This document shows, piece by piece, positions 42,039 through 51,286 of a DNA stretch of 64,000 bases; position 1 is the stretch's first letter, and each line of letters starts with the position of its first letter. Both the position numbers and the translations under genes were made by a program. The notes below the pieces were generated by a model. That model saw only the letters and a list, made by a program, of their open reading frames with translations, ran no database searches and was not told where the DNA came from. This DNA is from Sinorhizobium garamanticum (GTDB taxonomy: Bacteria; Pseudomonadota; Alphaproteobacteria; Rhizobiales; Rhizobiaceae), in NCBI RefSeq assembly GCF_029892065.1, contig NZ_CP120373.1:3293001-3357000 (forward strand). The letters run 5' to 3'.

Positions 42039-45000
42039 ATGCATCTGCTTCTCGCCCAGAAAGGCACGATCGCCGATGGCAACGAGGCGATCGATCTCGG
42101 GCAAAGCCCGGCCGACATCCTGTTCCTCTCGGCCGCCGACACCGAGCTTGCCTCGATTGCCGCAGCCCACGGACGGCGGGTGGGGGCGAGAACGCTGCGC
42201 ATCGCTAGCCTGATGAATCTGATGCATCCGATGTCGGTCGACACCTATGTCGAGCGCACGGCGCGGCATGCGAAGCTCATCGTCGTGCGCCCGCTCGGCG
42301 GCGCCAGCTATTTCCGCTACGTGCTGGAGGCCCTGCATGCGGCGGCGGTGATGGGCAAGTTCCAGATCGCGGCGCTTCCCGGCGACGACAAGCCGGACCC
42401 GGGTCTCGACCCGTTTTCTACTGTGTCTGCGCAGGACCGCGAGCGCCTTTGGGCCTATTTGACCGAGGGGGGCGCCGACAATGCCGGGCTCTTCCTCGAC
42501 TATGCCGAGGCGCTGATTGCCGACGGCGAGAAGCCGCAGCCGGCGCGGCCGCTTTTGAAGGCGGGCATCTGGTGGCCGGGCGAGGGTGTGATCGGTGTTG
42601 AGCGGTGGCGCGCGATAGCGAGCTTGCCGGGAACACCCCCCTCTGTCCTGCCGGCCATCTCCCCCACAAGGGGGGAGATTGACCCGCGGCCAAGCCCCGT
42701 TTCTCCCTCAAAAGCGACACCTGGGCAGCCCTCTAACCCAGTGCCCGTCGAAGGGCAGACGGTTGCCTCCGTGATCTCCCCCCTTGTGGGGGAGATGTCC
42801 GGCAGGACAGAGGGGGGTATGCCTCAAGCAGATGCCGGCAAACCCACTGCCGCCATCTGCTTTTACCGCGCCCTCGTACAAAGCGGCGAAACGAAACCCG
42901 TCGAGGCATTGATCGAGGCGCTTGCGGCTGAAGGCATGCGGGCGCTTCCGGTTTTCGTATCGAGCCTCAAGGATCAGGTCTCGATCGGCACGCTGCAGGC
43001 GATCTTCGCCGAATCCGCGCCGGACGTGGTGATGAACGCCACCGGCTTTGCGGTTTCCGCGCCCGGCGCCGATCGCCAGCCGACGGTGCTCGAATCGACC
43101 GGCGCGCCGGTGCTGCAGGTGATCTTTTCCGGTTCCTCGCGCGCGGCCTGGGAGGCTTCACCGCAAGGGCTGATGGCGCGTGATCTCGGCATGAACGTCG
43201 CGCTGCCCGAGGTGGACGGCCGCATTCTCTCCCGCGCCGTCTCGTTCAAGGCGGCATCCGTCTACGATCCGGCGGTGGAGGCCAACATCGTTGGGCACGA
43301 ACCGCTTGCCGATCGCGTCCGCTTTGCCGCGCGGCTTGCCGCCAACTGGGCGAGGCTGCGCCGGGCGAGGCCTGAAGCGCGCCGTGTCGCCATTGTCATG
43401 GCCAATTATCCGAACCGCGACGGGCGCCTCGGCAACGGCGTCGGCCTCGACACGCCGGCCGGCACCATCGAGGTTCTGAAGGCGATGGCTGCGGAAGGCT
43501 ATTCCGTCGGCGATCGTCCCGAGGATGGCGACGCGCTGATGCGTTTCCTGATGGCCGGGCCGACCAATGCGGCAGGCCGCGACCGCGAGATCCGCGAGGT
43601 CATTTCGCTCGCGCAGTACAAGAATTTCCTCGGCGTTCTTCCGCAGCAGATCCAGGAGGAGGTGACGGCGCGCTGGGGCGAGCCCGAAGCCGATCCGTTC
43701 TTCCTCGACGGCACCTTCGCGCTGCCGCTCGCGCGCTTCGGCGAGGTCCTCGTCGGCATCCAGCCGGCGCGCGGCTACAACATCGATCCGAAGGAAACCT
43801 ATCACGCGCCGGACCTCGTTCCGCCGCACGGCTATCTCGCCTTCTATGCCTTCCTGCGGCAGGTCTTCAAAGCCGACGCGATCATCCACATGGGCAAGCA
43901 CGGCAATCTCGAATGGCTGCCCGGCAAGGCACTGGCGCTTTCGGAGAATTGTTATCCCGAGGCGGTATTCGGCCCGACACCGCATCTTTACCCCTTCATC
44001 GTCAACGATCCGGGCGAGGGCACGCAGGCCAAGCGCCGCACCAGCGCAGTCATCATCGACCACTTGACGCCGCCTTTGACGCGGGCGGAGTCCTATGGGC
44101 CGCTCAAGGACCTGGAGGCACTAGTCGACGAATATTACGAAGCGGCGGGCGGCGACCCGCGGCGGCTCAGGCTGTTGAGCCGGCAGATCCTCGACCTCGT
44201 CCGCGACATCGGTCTTGATCACGATGCCGGGATTGAAAAAGCCGACAGCGACGACAAGGCGCTGGAAAAACTCGACGCATATCTCTGCGACTTGAAGGAG
44301 ATGCAGATCCGCGACGGACTGCACATCTTCGGCGTCGCGCCGGAAGGGCGTTTGCTGACCGACCTCACTGTGGCATTGGCGCGGGTGCCGCGCGGCTTGG
44401 GCGAGGGCGGCGACCAGAGTTTGCAGCGGGCGATCGCGGCGGATCTGGGATTGGGGGCGTCGGCGCAGGTACCCCCCTCTGTCGTGCCGGACATCTCCCC
44501 CACAAGGGGGGAGATCAGGGAGGCTAGCGCTCGTACCTCGGCGGCGCCCTCGCATGAGGCGAAGTTAGCGGCCCAGCAACGCGGTGCGAATCTGGTGGCC
44601 CAGCATCCCCAGGTGCGTCCGGCGGGTGAAGCTGCATCTATTACCAACAGCGTTGAGGAACCGACCGGCAGCCGCCTGCCAATCTCCCCCTTTGTGGGGG
44701 AGATGCCCGGCAGGGCAGAGGGGGGTACGCCTCCGCAGTCCCAACCTTTCGACCCCCTCGATTGCGTTATGTCCGCCCCTTGGACCGGTCCGAAACCGAA
44801 GGTCCTCGCTTCTCTCTCGGATGCACCTTGGCGCACCGCCGGCGATACCGTCGAGCGCATCGAACTCCTCGCGGCGAAGCTGGTCTCTGGCGAGATCGCC
44901 TGTCCCGCTGACTGGCCGGCCACACGTGCCGTGCTCGACGAGATCGACACTCGCCTAAAACCCTCGATAGAAGGCTCCGGGGAGGCGGAAATCAAAGGCC

Positions 45001-46298
45001 TGCTCACCGGGCTCGACGGTCGATTCGTGGCCCCCGGGCCGTCCGGCGCACCGACGCGTGGCCGTCCCGACGTGCTGCCGACGGGCCGCAATTTCTATTC
45101 CGTCGACAGCCGCGCCGTACCGACGCCGGCGGCCTACGAGCTCGGTAAGAAATCCGCAGAGCTGCTCATCCGCCGCTATCTGCAGGACCATGGCGAATGG
45201 CCGTCGTCCTTCGGCCTTACAGCCTGGGGCACCTCCAACATGCGCACCGGTGGCGACGACATCGCCCAGGCGCTGGCGCTGATCGGCGCCAAGCCGGTCT
45301 GGGACATGACCTCGCGCCGCGTCACCGGCTACGAGATCGTGCCGCTGGCGGTGCTCGGTCGTCCGCGTGTCGACGTCACGCTCAGGATTTCCGGTTTCTT
45401 CCGTGACGCTTTCCCGGAGCAGATCGCTCTGTTCGACAAAGCGATCCGCGCCGTCGGGGCTTTGGAAGAGGATAACGCCGACAACATGATCGCCGCGCGC
45501 ATGCGTGCCGAGACGAGGCGGCTCGAGGAGAAGGGTGTGGAGCCGAAGGATGCGGCGCGGCGCGCCTCCTATCGCGTCTTCGGTGCCAAGCCGGGTGCCT
45601 ACGGGGCCGGCCTGCAGGCGCTGATCGACGAGAAAGGCTGGGACAAGCGCGGCGATCTTGCCGATGCCTACCTCACCTGGGGCGGCTATGCCTATGGCGC
45701 CGGCGAGGACGGCAAGGCGGAGCGCGGGCTTTTCGAGGAACGGCTGCGGTCGATCGAGGCCGTCGTGCAGAACCAGGACAACCGTGAGCACGACCTGCTC
45801 GACAGCGACGATTACTACCAGTTCGAGGGCGGCATGAGTGCGGCCGCCGAGCATTTGAGTGGCGCACGCCCCGCGATCTATCACAACGATCATTCGCGCC
45901 CGGAGAAGCCGGTGATCCGCTCACTGGAAGAGGAGATCGGCCGCGTCGTGCGCGCCCGCGTCGTCAACCCGAAATGGATCGATGGCATCATGCGCCACGG
46001 CTACAAGGGCGCGTTCGAGATCGCAGCGACGGTCGACTACATGTTTGCCTTCGCCGCAACCACCGGCGCTGTCCGCGACCACCATTTCGAGGCGGCCTAC
46101 CACGCTTTCATCACCGACGAGACGGTCCTTGACTTCCTGCGCGACAAGAACCCGGCCGCGCTCGCCGAAATGTCGGAACGCTTCCTGGAGGCGATCGATC
46201 GCGGCCTCTGGAATCCGCGCTCCAACTCGGCGCGCTTTGAACTGAACAGTCTGTCCGGAGAGCCTGCCGCCCGTCGGCTGCGTACCGGAAACGAATAG
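42039..46298 (+). CDS. cobN: Cobaltochelatase CobN subunit with two in-frame palindromic repeat insertions
   Basis: A 1419-residue protein, the large subunit that binds hydrogenobyrinic acid a,c-diamide and receives cobalt, working with CobS and CobT. CobN-type motifs include IHMGKHGNLEWLPGKALALS, GYNIDPKETYHAPDLVPPHG and GLTAWGTSNMRTGGDDIAQA. The usual length is about 1275. The excess is explained by two insertions, residues about 200-261 (42635-42820) and 811-896 (44470-44727), each coding PPSVxPxISPTRGEI and ISPxVGEMxGRxEGG. Removing them leaves about 1271 residues. No stop interrupts the frame. It is 11 bases after cobW and 12 before cobO. Activity of the enlarged protein is unknown. Confidence 0.93.
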   Translation: MHLLLAQKGTIADGNEAIDLGQSPADILFLSAADTELASIAAAHGRRVGARTLRIASLMNLMHPMSVDTYVERTARHAKLIVVRPLGGASYFRYVLEALHAAAVMGKFQIAALPGDDKPDPGLDPFSTVSAQDRERLWAYLTEGGADNAGLFLDYAEALIADGEKPQPARPLLKAGIWWPGEGVIGVERWRAIASLPGTPPSVLPAISPTRGEIDPRPSPVSPSKATPGQPSNPVPVEGQTVASVISPLVGEMSGRTEGGMPQADAGKPTAAICFYRALVQSGETKPVEALIEALAAEGMRALPVFVSSLKDQVSIGTLQAIFAESAPDVVMNATGFAVSAPGADRQPTVLESTGAPVLQVIFSGSSRAAWEASPQGLMARDLGMNVALPEVDGRILSRAVSFKAASVYDPAVEANIVGHEPLADRVRFAARLAANWARLRRARPEARRVAIVMANYPNRDGRLGNGVGLDTPAGTIEVLKAMAAEGYSVGDRPEDGDALMRFLMAGPTNAAGRDREIREVISLAQYKNFLGVLPQQIQEEVTARWGEPEADPFFLDGTFALPLARFGEVLVGIQPARGYNIDPKETYHAPDLVPPHGYLAFYAFLRQVFKADAIIHMGKHGNLEWLPGKALALSENCYPEAVFGPTPHLYPFIVNDPGEGTQAKRRTSAVIIDHLTPPLTRAESYGPLKDLEALVDEYYEAAGGDPRRLRLLSRQILDLVRDIGLDHDAGIEKADSDDKALEKLDAYLCDLKEMQIRDGLHIFGVAPEGRLLTDLTVALARVPRGLGEGGDQSLQRAIAADLGLGASAQVPPSVVPDISPTRGEIREASARTSAAPSHEAKLAAQQRGANLVAQHPQVRPAGEAASITNSVEEPTGSRLPISPFVGEMPGRAEGGTPPQSQPFDPLDCVMSAPWTGPKPKVLASLSDAPWRTAGDTVERIELLAAKLVSGEIACPADWPATRAVLDEIDTRLKPSIEGSGEAEIKGLLTGLDGRFVAPGPSGAPTRGRPDVLPTGRNFYSVDSRAVPTPAAYELGKKSAELLIRRYLQDHGEWPSSFGLTAWGTSNMRTGGDDIAQALALIGAKPVWDMTSRRVTGYEIVPLAVLGRPRVDVTLRISGFFRDAFPEQIALFDKAIRAVGALEEDNADNMIAARMRAETRRLEEKGVEPKDAARRASYRVFGAKPGAYGAGLQALIDEKGWDKRGDLADAYLTWGGYAYGAGEDGKAERGLFEERLRSIEAVVQNQDNREHDLLDSDDYYQFEGGMSAAAEHLSGARPAIYHNDHSRPEKPVIRSLEEEIGRVVRARVVNPKWIDGIMRHGYKGAFEIAATVDYMFAFAATTGAVRDHHFEAAYHAFITDETVLDFLRDKNPAALAEMSERFLEAIDRGLWNPRSNSARFELNSLSGEPAARRLRTGNE
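42635..42820. repeat. Palindromic repeat element inserted in frame in cobN, copy 1
   Basis: Length 186 bases, exactly 62 codons. Two arms of about 45 bases (CCCCCCTCTGTCCTGCCGG, ATCTCCCCCACAAGGGGGG) in inverted order with one mismatch over the arm, each containing its own small hairpin. The same arm sequence is at 28450-28630 and 44470-44727. Confidence 0.9.
44470..44727. repeat. Palindromic repeat element inserted in frame in cobN, copy 2
   Basis: Length 258 bases, exactly 86 codons, with arms like copy 1 and a longer, unrelated centre. It is read in the same orientation and frame as copy 1, giving a similar peptide at both ends. Confidence 0.9.
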
Positions 46299-46310
46299 GG
46301 AGAGATCACC

Positions 46311-46955
46311 ATGAGCGACGAAACGGTAAACAGCGGCGAAGTTGCGCCGGAAAAGGACGAAGCCCGCCACGCCATGAAGATGGCGAAGAAGAAGACCGCG
46401 CGCGAAAAGATCATGGCGACGAAGACCGACAAAAAGGGTCTGATCATCGTCCACACCGGCAAGGGCAAGGGCAAGTCGACCGCCGGATTCGGCATGATCT
46501 TCCGCCACATCGCCCACGGCATGCCCTGCGCTGTCGTGCAGTTCATCAAGGGCGCCATGCACACTGGCGAGCGCGACCTGATCGAGAAGCATTTCGGTGA
46601 CCTCTGCCAGTTTTACACGCTCGGTGAAGGCTTTACCTGGGAAACGCAGGACCGCGCCCGCGATGTGGCGATGGCCGAAAAGGCCTGGGAAAAGGCCAAG
46701 GAACTGATCCGCGACGAGCGCAACTCCATGGTGCTGCTCGACGAAATCAACATCGCTCTGCGCTATGATTACATCGATGTCGCTGAGGTCGTTCGCTTCC
46801 TGAAAGAAGAAAAGCCGCACATGACGCACGTCGTGCTGACCGGTCGCAACGCTAAGGAAGATCTGATCGAGATCGCCGATCTGGTGACCGAGATGGAACT
46901 CGTCAAACATCCCTTCCGGTCAGGTATCAAGGCGCAGAAGGGCGTCGAATTCTGA
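46311..46955 (+). CDS. cobO: Cob(I)yrinic acid a,c-diamide adenosyltransferase
   Basis: A 214-residue CobA/CobO-type ATP:corrinoid adenosyltransferase with P-loop TGKGKGKSTAGFGMIFRHI, LGEGFTWETQDR and VLLDEINIALRYDYID. It adds the 5'-deoxyadenosyl group to cobalt before CobQ acts. The N-terminal 40 residues are charged (MKMAKKKTAREK). Last recognised gene of the riboswitch operon; its stop overlaps a small ORF at 46955. Confidence 0.93.
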   Translation: MSDETVNSGEVAPEKDEARHAMKMAKKKTAREKIMATKTDKKGLIIVHTGKGKGKSTAGFGMIFRHIAHGMPCAVVQFIKGAMHTGERDLIEKHFGDLCQFYTLGEGFTWETQDRARDVAMAEKAWEKAKELIRDERNSMVLLDEINIALRYDYIDVAEVVRFLKEEKPHMTHVVLTGRNAKEDLIEIADLVTEMELVKHPFRSGIKAQKGVEF

Positions 46956-47065
46956 TGGTTCAAAGTTGGCAGCCCTGCGGTGCGGCATCCGGCCGTGTTC
47001 GCCCGGATGAGCTGGCTCGGGCCGGCTTGTTCGCTGCGGGCGCGTTGCTGCTGACGGTGTTTTAG
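46955..47065 (+). CDS. Candidate 36-residue ORF coupled to cobO
   Basis: The ATG overlaps the cobO stop (TGATG). It encodes MVQSWQPCGAASGRVRPDEL and a hydrophobic end (AGLFAAGALLLTVF), as a short tail-anchored peptide might. No family known. Could be chance. Confidence 0.3.
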   Translation: MVQSWQPCGAASGRVRPDELARAGLFAAGALLLTVF

Positions 47066-47081
47066 CGCGGCCGCAGAACCG

Positions 47082-47867
47082 TCACATCCCCAGCCAGATC
47101 CTAAGCGGATGCGTCGGGTCTGCAAGCAGCCGGGCCGCCAACGCGATTGAGGTGATGACGAGCAGCGGCTTGATGATCTTCGCGCCCTTCGCCATCGCGA
47201 AGCGCGAGCCGACCTGCGCGCCGAGGAACTGACCCGCGCCCATTACCAGGCCCACCTTCCAGAGCACCACGCCATAGGCAAGGAAAACGAAGAAGGCGCC
47301 GAGATTGGAGCCAAAGTTCAGGAACTTCGTGTGGGCGGTCGCCTTGATGATACCGAAGCCACCAAGCGTGACGAATCCGAGCATGAAGAAGGATCCGGTC
47401 CCGGGACCGAAGACGCCGTCATAAAAGCCGATGAGCGGCACGAAGCTGAGAGTGAAAGCGAGCTTCGAGATACGGTGATGCCTTTCGACCTCGCCAATGT
47501 TGGGCTTGCAGCCGAAATAGACAGCGATTGCGATCAGCAGGAAAGGCAGAACGGCCTTGAGCGCGTCGGCAGGAACGACGGTCGCGAGCAGGGCGCCTAA
47601 GATGGAGCCGAGCGCTGCCATTGCGGCCATCGGCAACTGCTCTTTCAGGCTCACATGGCCATGTCGCGCATAGGCGAGGCTCGCGGAACCGGAGCCGAAA
47701 AGCGACTGCAGCTTGTTGGTGCCGAGCGTTTCAAGCGGCGGAATGCCAGCGATCAGCATGGCGGGAATGGTGATCATTCCTCCGCCGCCGGCGATCGAAT
47801 CGATGAATCCCGCGATGAAGGCGGCAGCGAAGAGGAAGAGCAGGATGTGAAGAGCGAGGTCGTGCAC
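47082..47867 (-). CDS. TauE/SafE (TSUP) family membrane transporter
   Basis: A 261-residue membrane protein of about eight spans with family motifs GFIDSIAGGGGMITIPAML, TLGTNKLQSLFGSGSASLAY and FYDGVFGPGTGSFFMLGFV. TSUP proteins export or import sulfite, sulfoacetate and related anions; some are linked to cobalt genes, but its substrate here is unknown. It converges on cobO and is divergent from cobE. Confidence 0.9.
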   Translation of the reverse strand: MHDLALHILLFLFAAAFIAGFIDSIAGGGGMITIPAMLIAGIPPLETLGTNKLQSLFGSGSASLAYARHGHVSLKEQLPMAAMAALGSILGALLATVVPADALKAVLPFLLIAIAVYFGCKPNIGEVERHHRISKLAFTLSFVPLIGFYDGVFGPGTGSFFMLGFVTLGGFGIIKATAHTKFLNFGSNLGAFFVFLAYGVVLWKVGLVMGAGQFLGAQVGSRFAMAKGAKIIKPLLVITSIALAARLLADPTHPLRIWLGM

Positions 47868-48550
47868 GGGAGGCTCAGGAGGCGGAGTGGCAGCAGAATT
47901 GCTTCTGCCTTGTGTCAGAGCCGGCGCGGAAATGCAAAGGGCGGACTGCGCGTTTTTGCACGAGCGGCCTGCGTTGGCGTTGATATGTGGACGGCGCCGA
48001 TCAGTTTGATGAGCCAGGACAAGGTGTCCAAGACTTCCGATCAGTATCGAGGGTTCGGAATAGTTCCAGCGCCGCGTCGTGAATGACTCTTATAGCGCCG
48101 CGCGTCTAGTTGGCGCGTGGGTCGCTGTAGAACTTTGAATCTCTGCATGATTTTCTCCCCAAAACGAATCCGATTTAGGGAATCATGCAGTAGTCGATAC
48201 ACGCAGCGATTGCTGCGACGTTCGCGCTTGCGCCCCGGCACTCTGCGCCGATTGCGACACAGCGATGGCGTGATCTGGTTTGACCGGCTGGAAGGGCTCC
48301 GGTAAAAATGACAATCATGCGACGGCGTCTGCTTCAAGCGGACTGTAAGAGCGTCCGGTGCGGCCGACCCATACAGGGGGCCTGATCCGGTGCTGTCCAG
48401 ACCGGTGCGGCTATCTGCCCAGGCCGGCGCTTCGTATGGACCGCCGACCGCTGCCCGTATCCGGAGGTTTCCGGAAGCTGCGCAGCAAATCACAGAGCAG
48501 CTTTGCGCATCGAGGCGGATGCGCGGCGCTGCGGGGGAGCCGCACAGCAT
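47868..48550. other. Intergenic region between the TauE/SafE gene and cobE
   Basis: Apart from the RIME-like repeat at 48092-48190 I see no gene and no B12 box. The cobE-cobA-B-C-D promoter should be near its right end. Confidence 0.4.
48092..48190 (-). repeat. RIME-like intergenic mosaic repeat, inverted copy
   Basis: On the minus strand: CTGCATGATTCCCTAAATCG, then ATCATGCAGAGATTCAAAGT, and a second stem of CACGCGCCAACTAGACGCGC. Confidence 0.7.
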
Positions 48551-49006
48551 ATGCCTTCGGTCAATGGACCAATTGTCGCCAAGCTTGTACTCGGCCTCGG
48601 CTGCGAGCGGAACACGGCGCCCGAGGAAGTAATTGCACTTGCGGAGCAGGCGCTTGCCGAGGCTGGCGTGGACCGGGGTGATGTCGATTTGGTCGCCTCG
48701 CTCGATGCCCGTGCCGAGGAGCCGGCGATCCATGCCGCCGCCCGTCATTTGTCCGCGCCGGTTTGCTTCTTCGACGCCCCCACGCTGGAGGCGGAATCCG
48801 CGCGACTGCAGAACCCCTCGGACATCGTCTTTGCCCATACGGGGTGTCACGGCGTGGCGGAAGGCGCTGCGCTCACCGGGGCGGGCCCGGATGCGGTGCT
48901 GATCGTCCCGAAAATCCGTTCGGCCCGCGCGACAGCGGCAATCGCCGGTCCCGCGTGCGCAACCGGAGAGGCCGCGATCCGAACGAAGCGTGCGGGGGCC
49001 GCTTGA
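48551..49006 (+). CDS. cobE: Cobalamin biosynthesis protein CobE
   Basis: A 151-residue protein with CbiG C-terminal features: LVLGLGCERNTAPEEVIALA, LDARAEEPAIHAAAR, FFDAPTLEAES and a Cys/His region (FAHTGCHGVAEGAALTGAG). CobE lies in the aerobic pathway cluster with cobA-D in Pseudomonas denitrificans; its exact step is not settled. The ATG at 48551 is chosen as the start of conserved sequence; 48503 is an alternative. A 136-base gap separates it from cobA. Confidence 0.85.
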   Translation: MPSVNGPIVAKLVLGLGCERNTAPEEVIALAEQALAEAGVDRGDVDLVASLDARAEEPAIHAAARHLSAPVCFFDAPTLEAESARLQNPSDIVFAHTGCHGVAEGAALTGAGPDAVLIVPKIRSARATAAIAGPACATGEAAIRTKRAGAA

Positions 49007-49142
49007 TGGCTTCATCCGCTTGTCTGTATGTTTCGTTTAAAGAGCAGATTCAATGCTCTATCGTCGATTTCTATCAAAGTGAATTACCTGCCTGCCAGGT
49101 TGAATCAGGTCTGCTGTCCAGCGAGACCTCAAGGATTATGCC

Positions 49143-49985
49143 ATGACGGATGCAATTTTCGCCGGTCTACCCGAACTCGAACCCGGTTCCGTCTGGCTGG
49201 TCGGGGCCGGGCCGGGCGATCCCGGGCTTTTGACGCTGCACGCTGCCAATGCGTTGCGCCAAGCCGACGTCATCGTCCATGATGCGCTTGTGAACGGCGA
49301 TTGCCTGAAGCTTGCAAAGCCAGGTGCTGCCCTCGAATTTGCCGGAAAGCGCGGCGGCAAGCCTTCGCCGAAGCAGCGCGATATCTCGCTGCGCCTCGTC
49401 GAACTGGCGCGCGCTGGGAACCGCGTGCTCCGCCTCAAGGGCGGCGATCCTTTTGTCTTCGGCCGCGGCGGCGAGGAAGCCTTGACGCTCGTCGAGCATG
49501 GTATTCCGTTCCGCATCGTTCCCGGCATCACCGCCGGCATTGGTGGTCTTGCGTATGCCGGCATTCCGGTGACGCACCGCGAGGTCAACCATGCGGTCAC
49601 ATTCCTCACCGGGCATGATTCCTCGGGCGTCGTGCCGGACCGGATCAACTGGGAAGGCATTGCGAAGGGCTCGCCCGTGATCGTCATGTACATGGCGATG
49701 AAGCATATCGGCCAGATCGCCGCCAATCTTATCGCCGGTGGCCGATCGCCGGAGGAGCCGGTGGCCTTCGTCTGCAATGCCGCGACGCCTGAGCAGGTGG
49801 TTCTGGAGACGACCCTTTCGCGCGCCGAAGCCGATGTCGCGGCCTCCGGCCTCGAGCCGCCGGCAATCGTCGTCGTCGGCGAGGTCGTCCGGCTGCGCGC
49901 GGCTCTCGACTGGCTTGGCGCGCTCGATGGCCGCGTGCCGGCGGCGGATCCGTTCGCGAACCGTGTTCTCCGGGATCGCGCATGA
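49143..49985 (+). CDS. cobA: Uroporphyrinogen-III C-methyltransferase
   Basis: A 280-residue SAM-dependent enzyme with VGAGPGDPGLLTLHAANAL, LKGGDPFVFGRGGEEA, PGITAGIGGLAYAGIPVTH and AVTFLTGHD. It methylates uroporphyrinogen III at C2 and C7 to precorrin-2, the branch to cobalamin and siroheme. The stop overlaps cobB (ATGA). Confidence 0.95.
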   Translation: MTDAIFAGLPELEPGSVWLVGAGPGDPGLLTLHAANALRQADVIVHDALVNGDCLKLAKPGAALEFAGKRGGKPSPKQRDISLRLVELARAGNRVLRLKGGDPFVFGRGGEEALTLVEHGIPFRIVPGITAGIGGLAYAGIPVTHREVNHAVTFLTGHDSSGVVPDRINWEGIAKGSPVIVMYMAMKHIGQIAANLIAGGRSPEEPVAFVCNAATPEQVVLETTLSRAEADVAASGLEPPAIVVVGEVVRLRAALDWLGALDGRVPAADPFANRVLRDRA

Positions 49986-51286
49986 GCGGTCTCCTGATTG
50001 CTGCCCCGAGTTCCGGCTCGGGCAAGACGACGGTGACGCTCGGGTTGATGCGGGCCTTGAAACGGCGCGGGATCCTCATCGCCCCCGGTAAGGCCGGGCC
50101 CGACTACATCGATCCGGCCTTCCACACCGCGGCAAGCGGTCAACCTTGCTTCAACTATGATCCCTGGGCGATGCGCCCCGAACTGCTTGTCGCCAATGCC
50201 GGGCGGGCGGTGGCCGGCGGTCGCACGCTTGTCGTCGAGGCGATGATGGGTCTCTACGACGGCGCCGCCGACGGCACGGGCGCGCCGGCCGATCTCGCCG
50301 CGACGCTTGGTCTCGCGGTGGTTCTCGTCGTCGATTGTGCCCGTCTATCCCATTCGGTTGCGGCGCTGGTACGCGGCTACGTGGATTACCGCGATGATAT
50401 CCGCGTCGTCGGCGTCATCCTCAACAAGGTCGGCAGCGACCGCCACGAGATGATGCTGCGCGATGCGCTCGACCGGGCCGGCGTGCCGATTTTTGGCGTG
50501 CTTCGCCACGAGGGCACGCTGAAGCTGCCGGAGCGTCACCTGGGCCTGGTGCAGGCGGCCGAGCACGGAGGCCTGGAACCGTTCATCGACCATGCCGCCG
50601 ACCTCGTCGAGGCGAATTGCGATCTCGAGGCGATCCTGGCTGCCGCAGCACCCTTGTTGCCAAAGCCGGCCAAGTCCGAAGCCACCACGCTGAAGCCGCT
50701 CGGCCAGCGAATCGCCATTGCCCGCGACGTCGCCTTCGCCTTCTGCTACGCGCACCTCGTTTCCGGTTGGCGCGGGCACGGTGCGGAAATTTCTTTCTTC
50801 TCGCCGCTCCACGACGAAGCGCCCGAAGGCGGCGTGGACGCGATCTATCTTCCCGGTGGCTATCCCGAGCTGCACGCCGAAAAGCTGGCTGGGGCGACGC
50901 AGTTCCGCCGCGGCTTGCAAAGCGCCGCGGAGGCGGGCGTGCGTATCTTCGGCGAGTGCGGCGGCTACATGACGCTCGGCGAAGGGCTTGTCGCCGCGGA
51001 TGGCAGACGTTACCAAATGCTTGGCCTCTTGCCGCTGGTGACCAGTTTTGCCGAGCGCAAGCGGCATCTCGGCTACCGGCGCGTCGCGCCGCTCGACAAC
51101 GCATTTTTCGATGGACCGATGACGGCGCACGAGTTCCACTATGCGACCATTGTATCCGAAGGGGCGGCCCAGCCGCTCTTCACGGTCCATGATGCTGCGG
51201 GCAACGATCTCGGCCAGGCCGGTCTCAGGCGCCGGAATGTCGCCGGCTCCTTCATCCATCTCATCGACCTCTCGGGCAGAAAATGA
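49982..51286 (+). CDS. cobB: Hydrogenobyrinic acid a,c-diamide synthase
   Basis: A 434-residue amidotransferase. The ATP-binding N-terminus has APSSGSGKTTVTLGLM and GPDYIDPAFHTAA; the glutaminase domain has the Cys nucleophile in RIFGECGGYMTLGEGL and the late H in AGSFIHLIDL. It amidates the a and c side chains. ATGA overlaps with cobA and cobC. Confidence 0.95.
   Translation: MSGLLIAAPSSGSGKTTVTLGLMRALKRRGILIAPGKAGPDYIDPAFHTAASGQPCFNYDPWAMRPELLVANAGRAVAGGRTLVVEAMMGLYDGAADGTGAPADLAATLGLAVVLVVDCARLSHSVAALVRGYVDYRDDIRVVGVILNKVGSDRHEMMLRDALDRAGVPIFGVLRHEGTLKLPERHLGLVQAAEHGGLEPFIDHAADLVEANCDLEAILAAAAPLLPKPAKSEATTLKPLGQRIAIARDVAFAFCYAHLVSGWRGHGAEISFFSPLHDEAPEGGVDAIYLPGGYPELHAEKLAGATQFRRGLQSAAEAGVRIFGECGGYMTLGEGLVAADGRRYQMLGLLPLVTSFAERKRHLGYRRVAPLDNAFFDGPMTAHEFHYATIVSEGAAQPLFTVHDAAGNDLGQAGLRRRNVAGSFIHLIDLSGRK

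Noticed and set aside
42635..44727. Inteins or self-splicing introns as the cause of the cobN length
   Set aside because: The extra segments are only 62 and 86 codons, are inverted repeats, and lack intein or intron motifs; both keep the frame.
48190..48550. A second B12 riboswitch upstream of cobE
   Set aside because: No B12 box AGCCAGGAGACC or associated blocks could be found in this gap.
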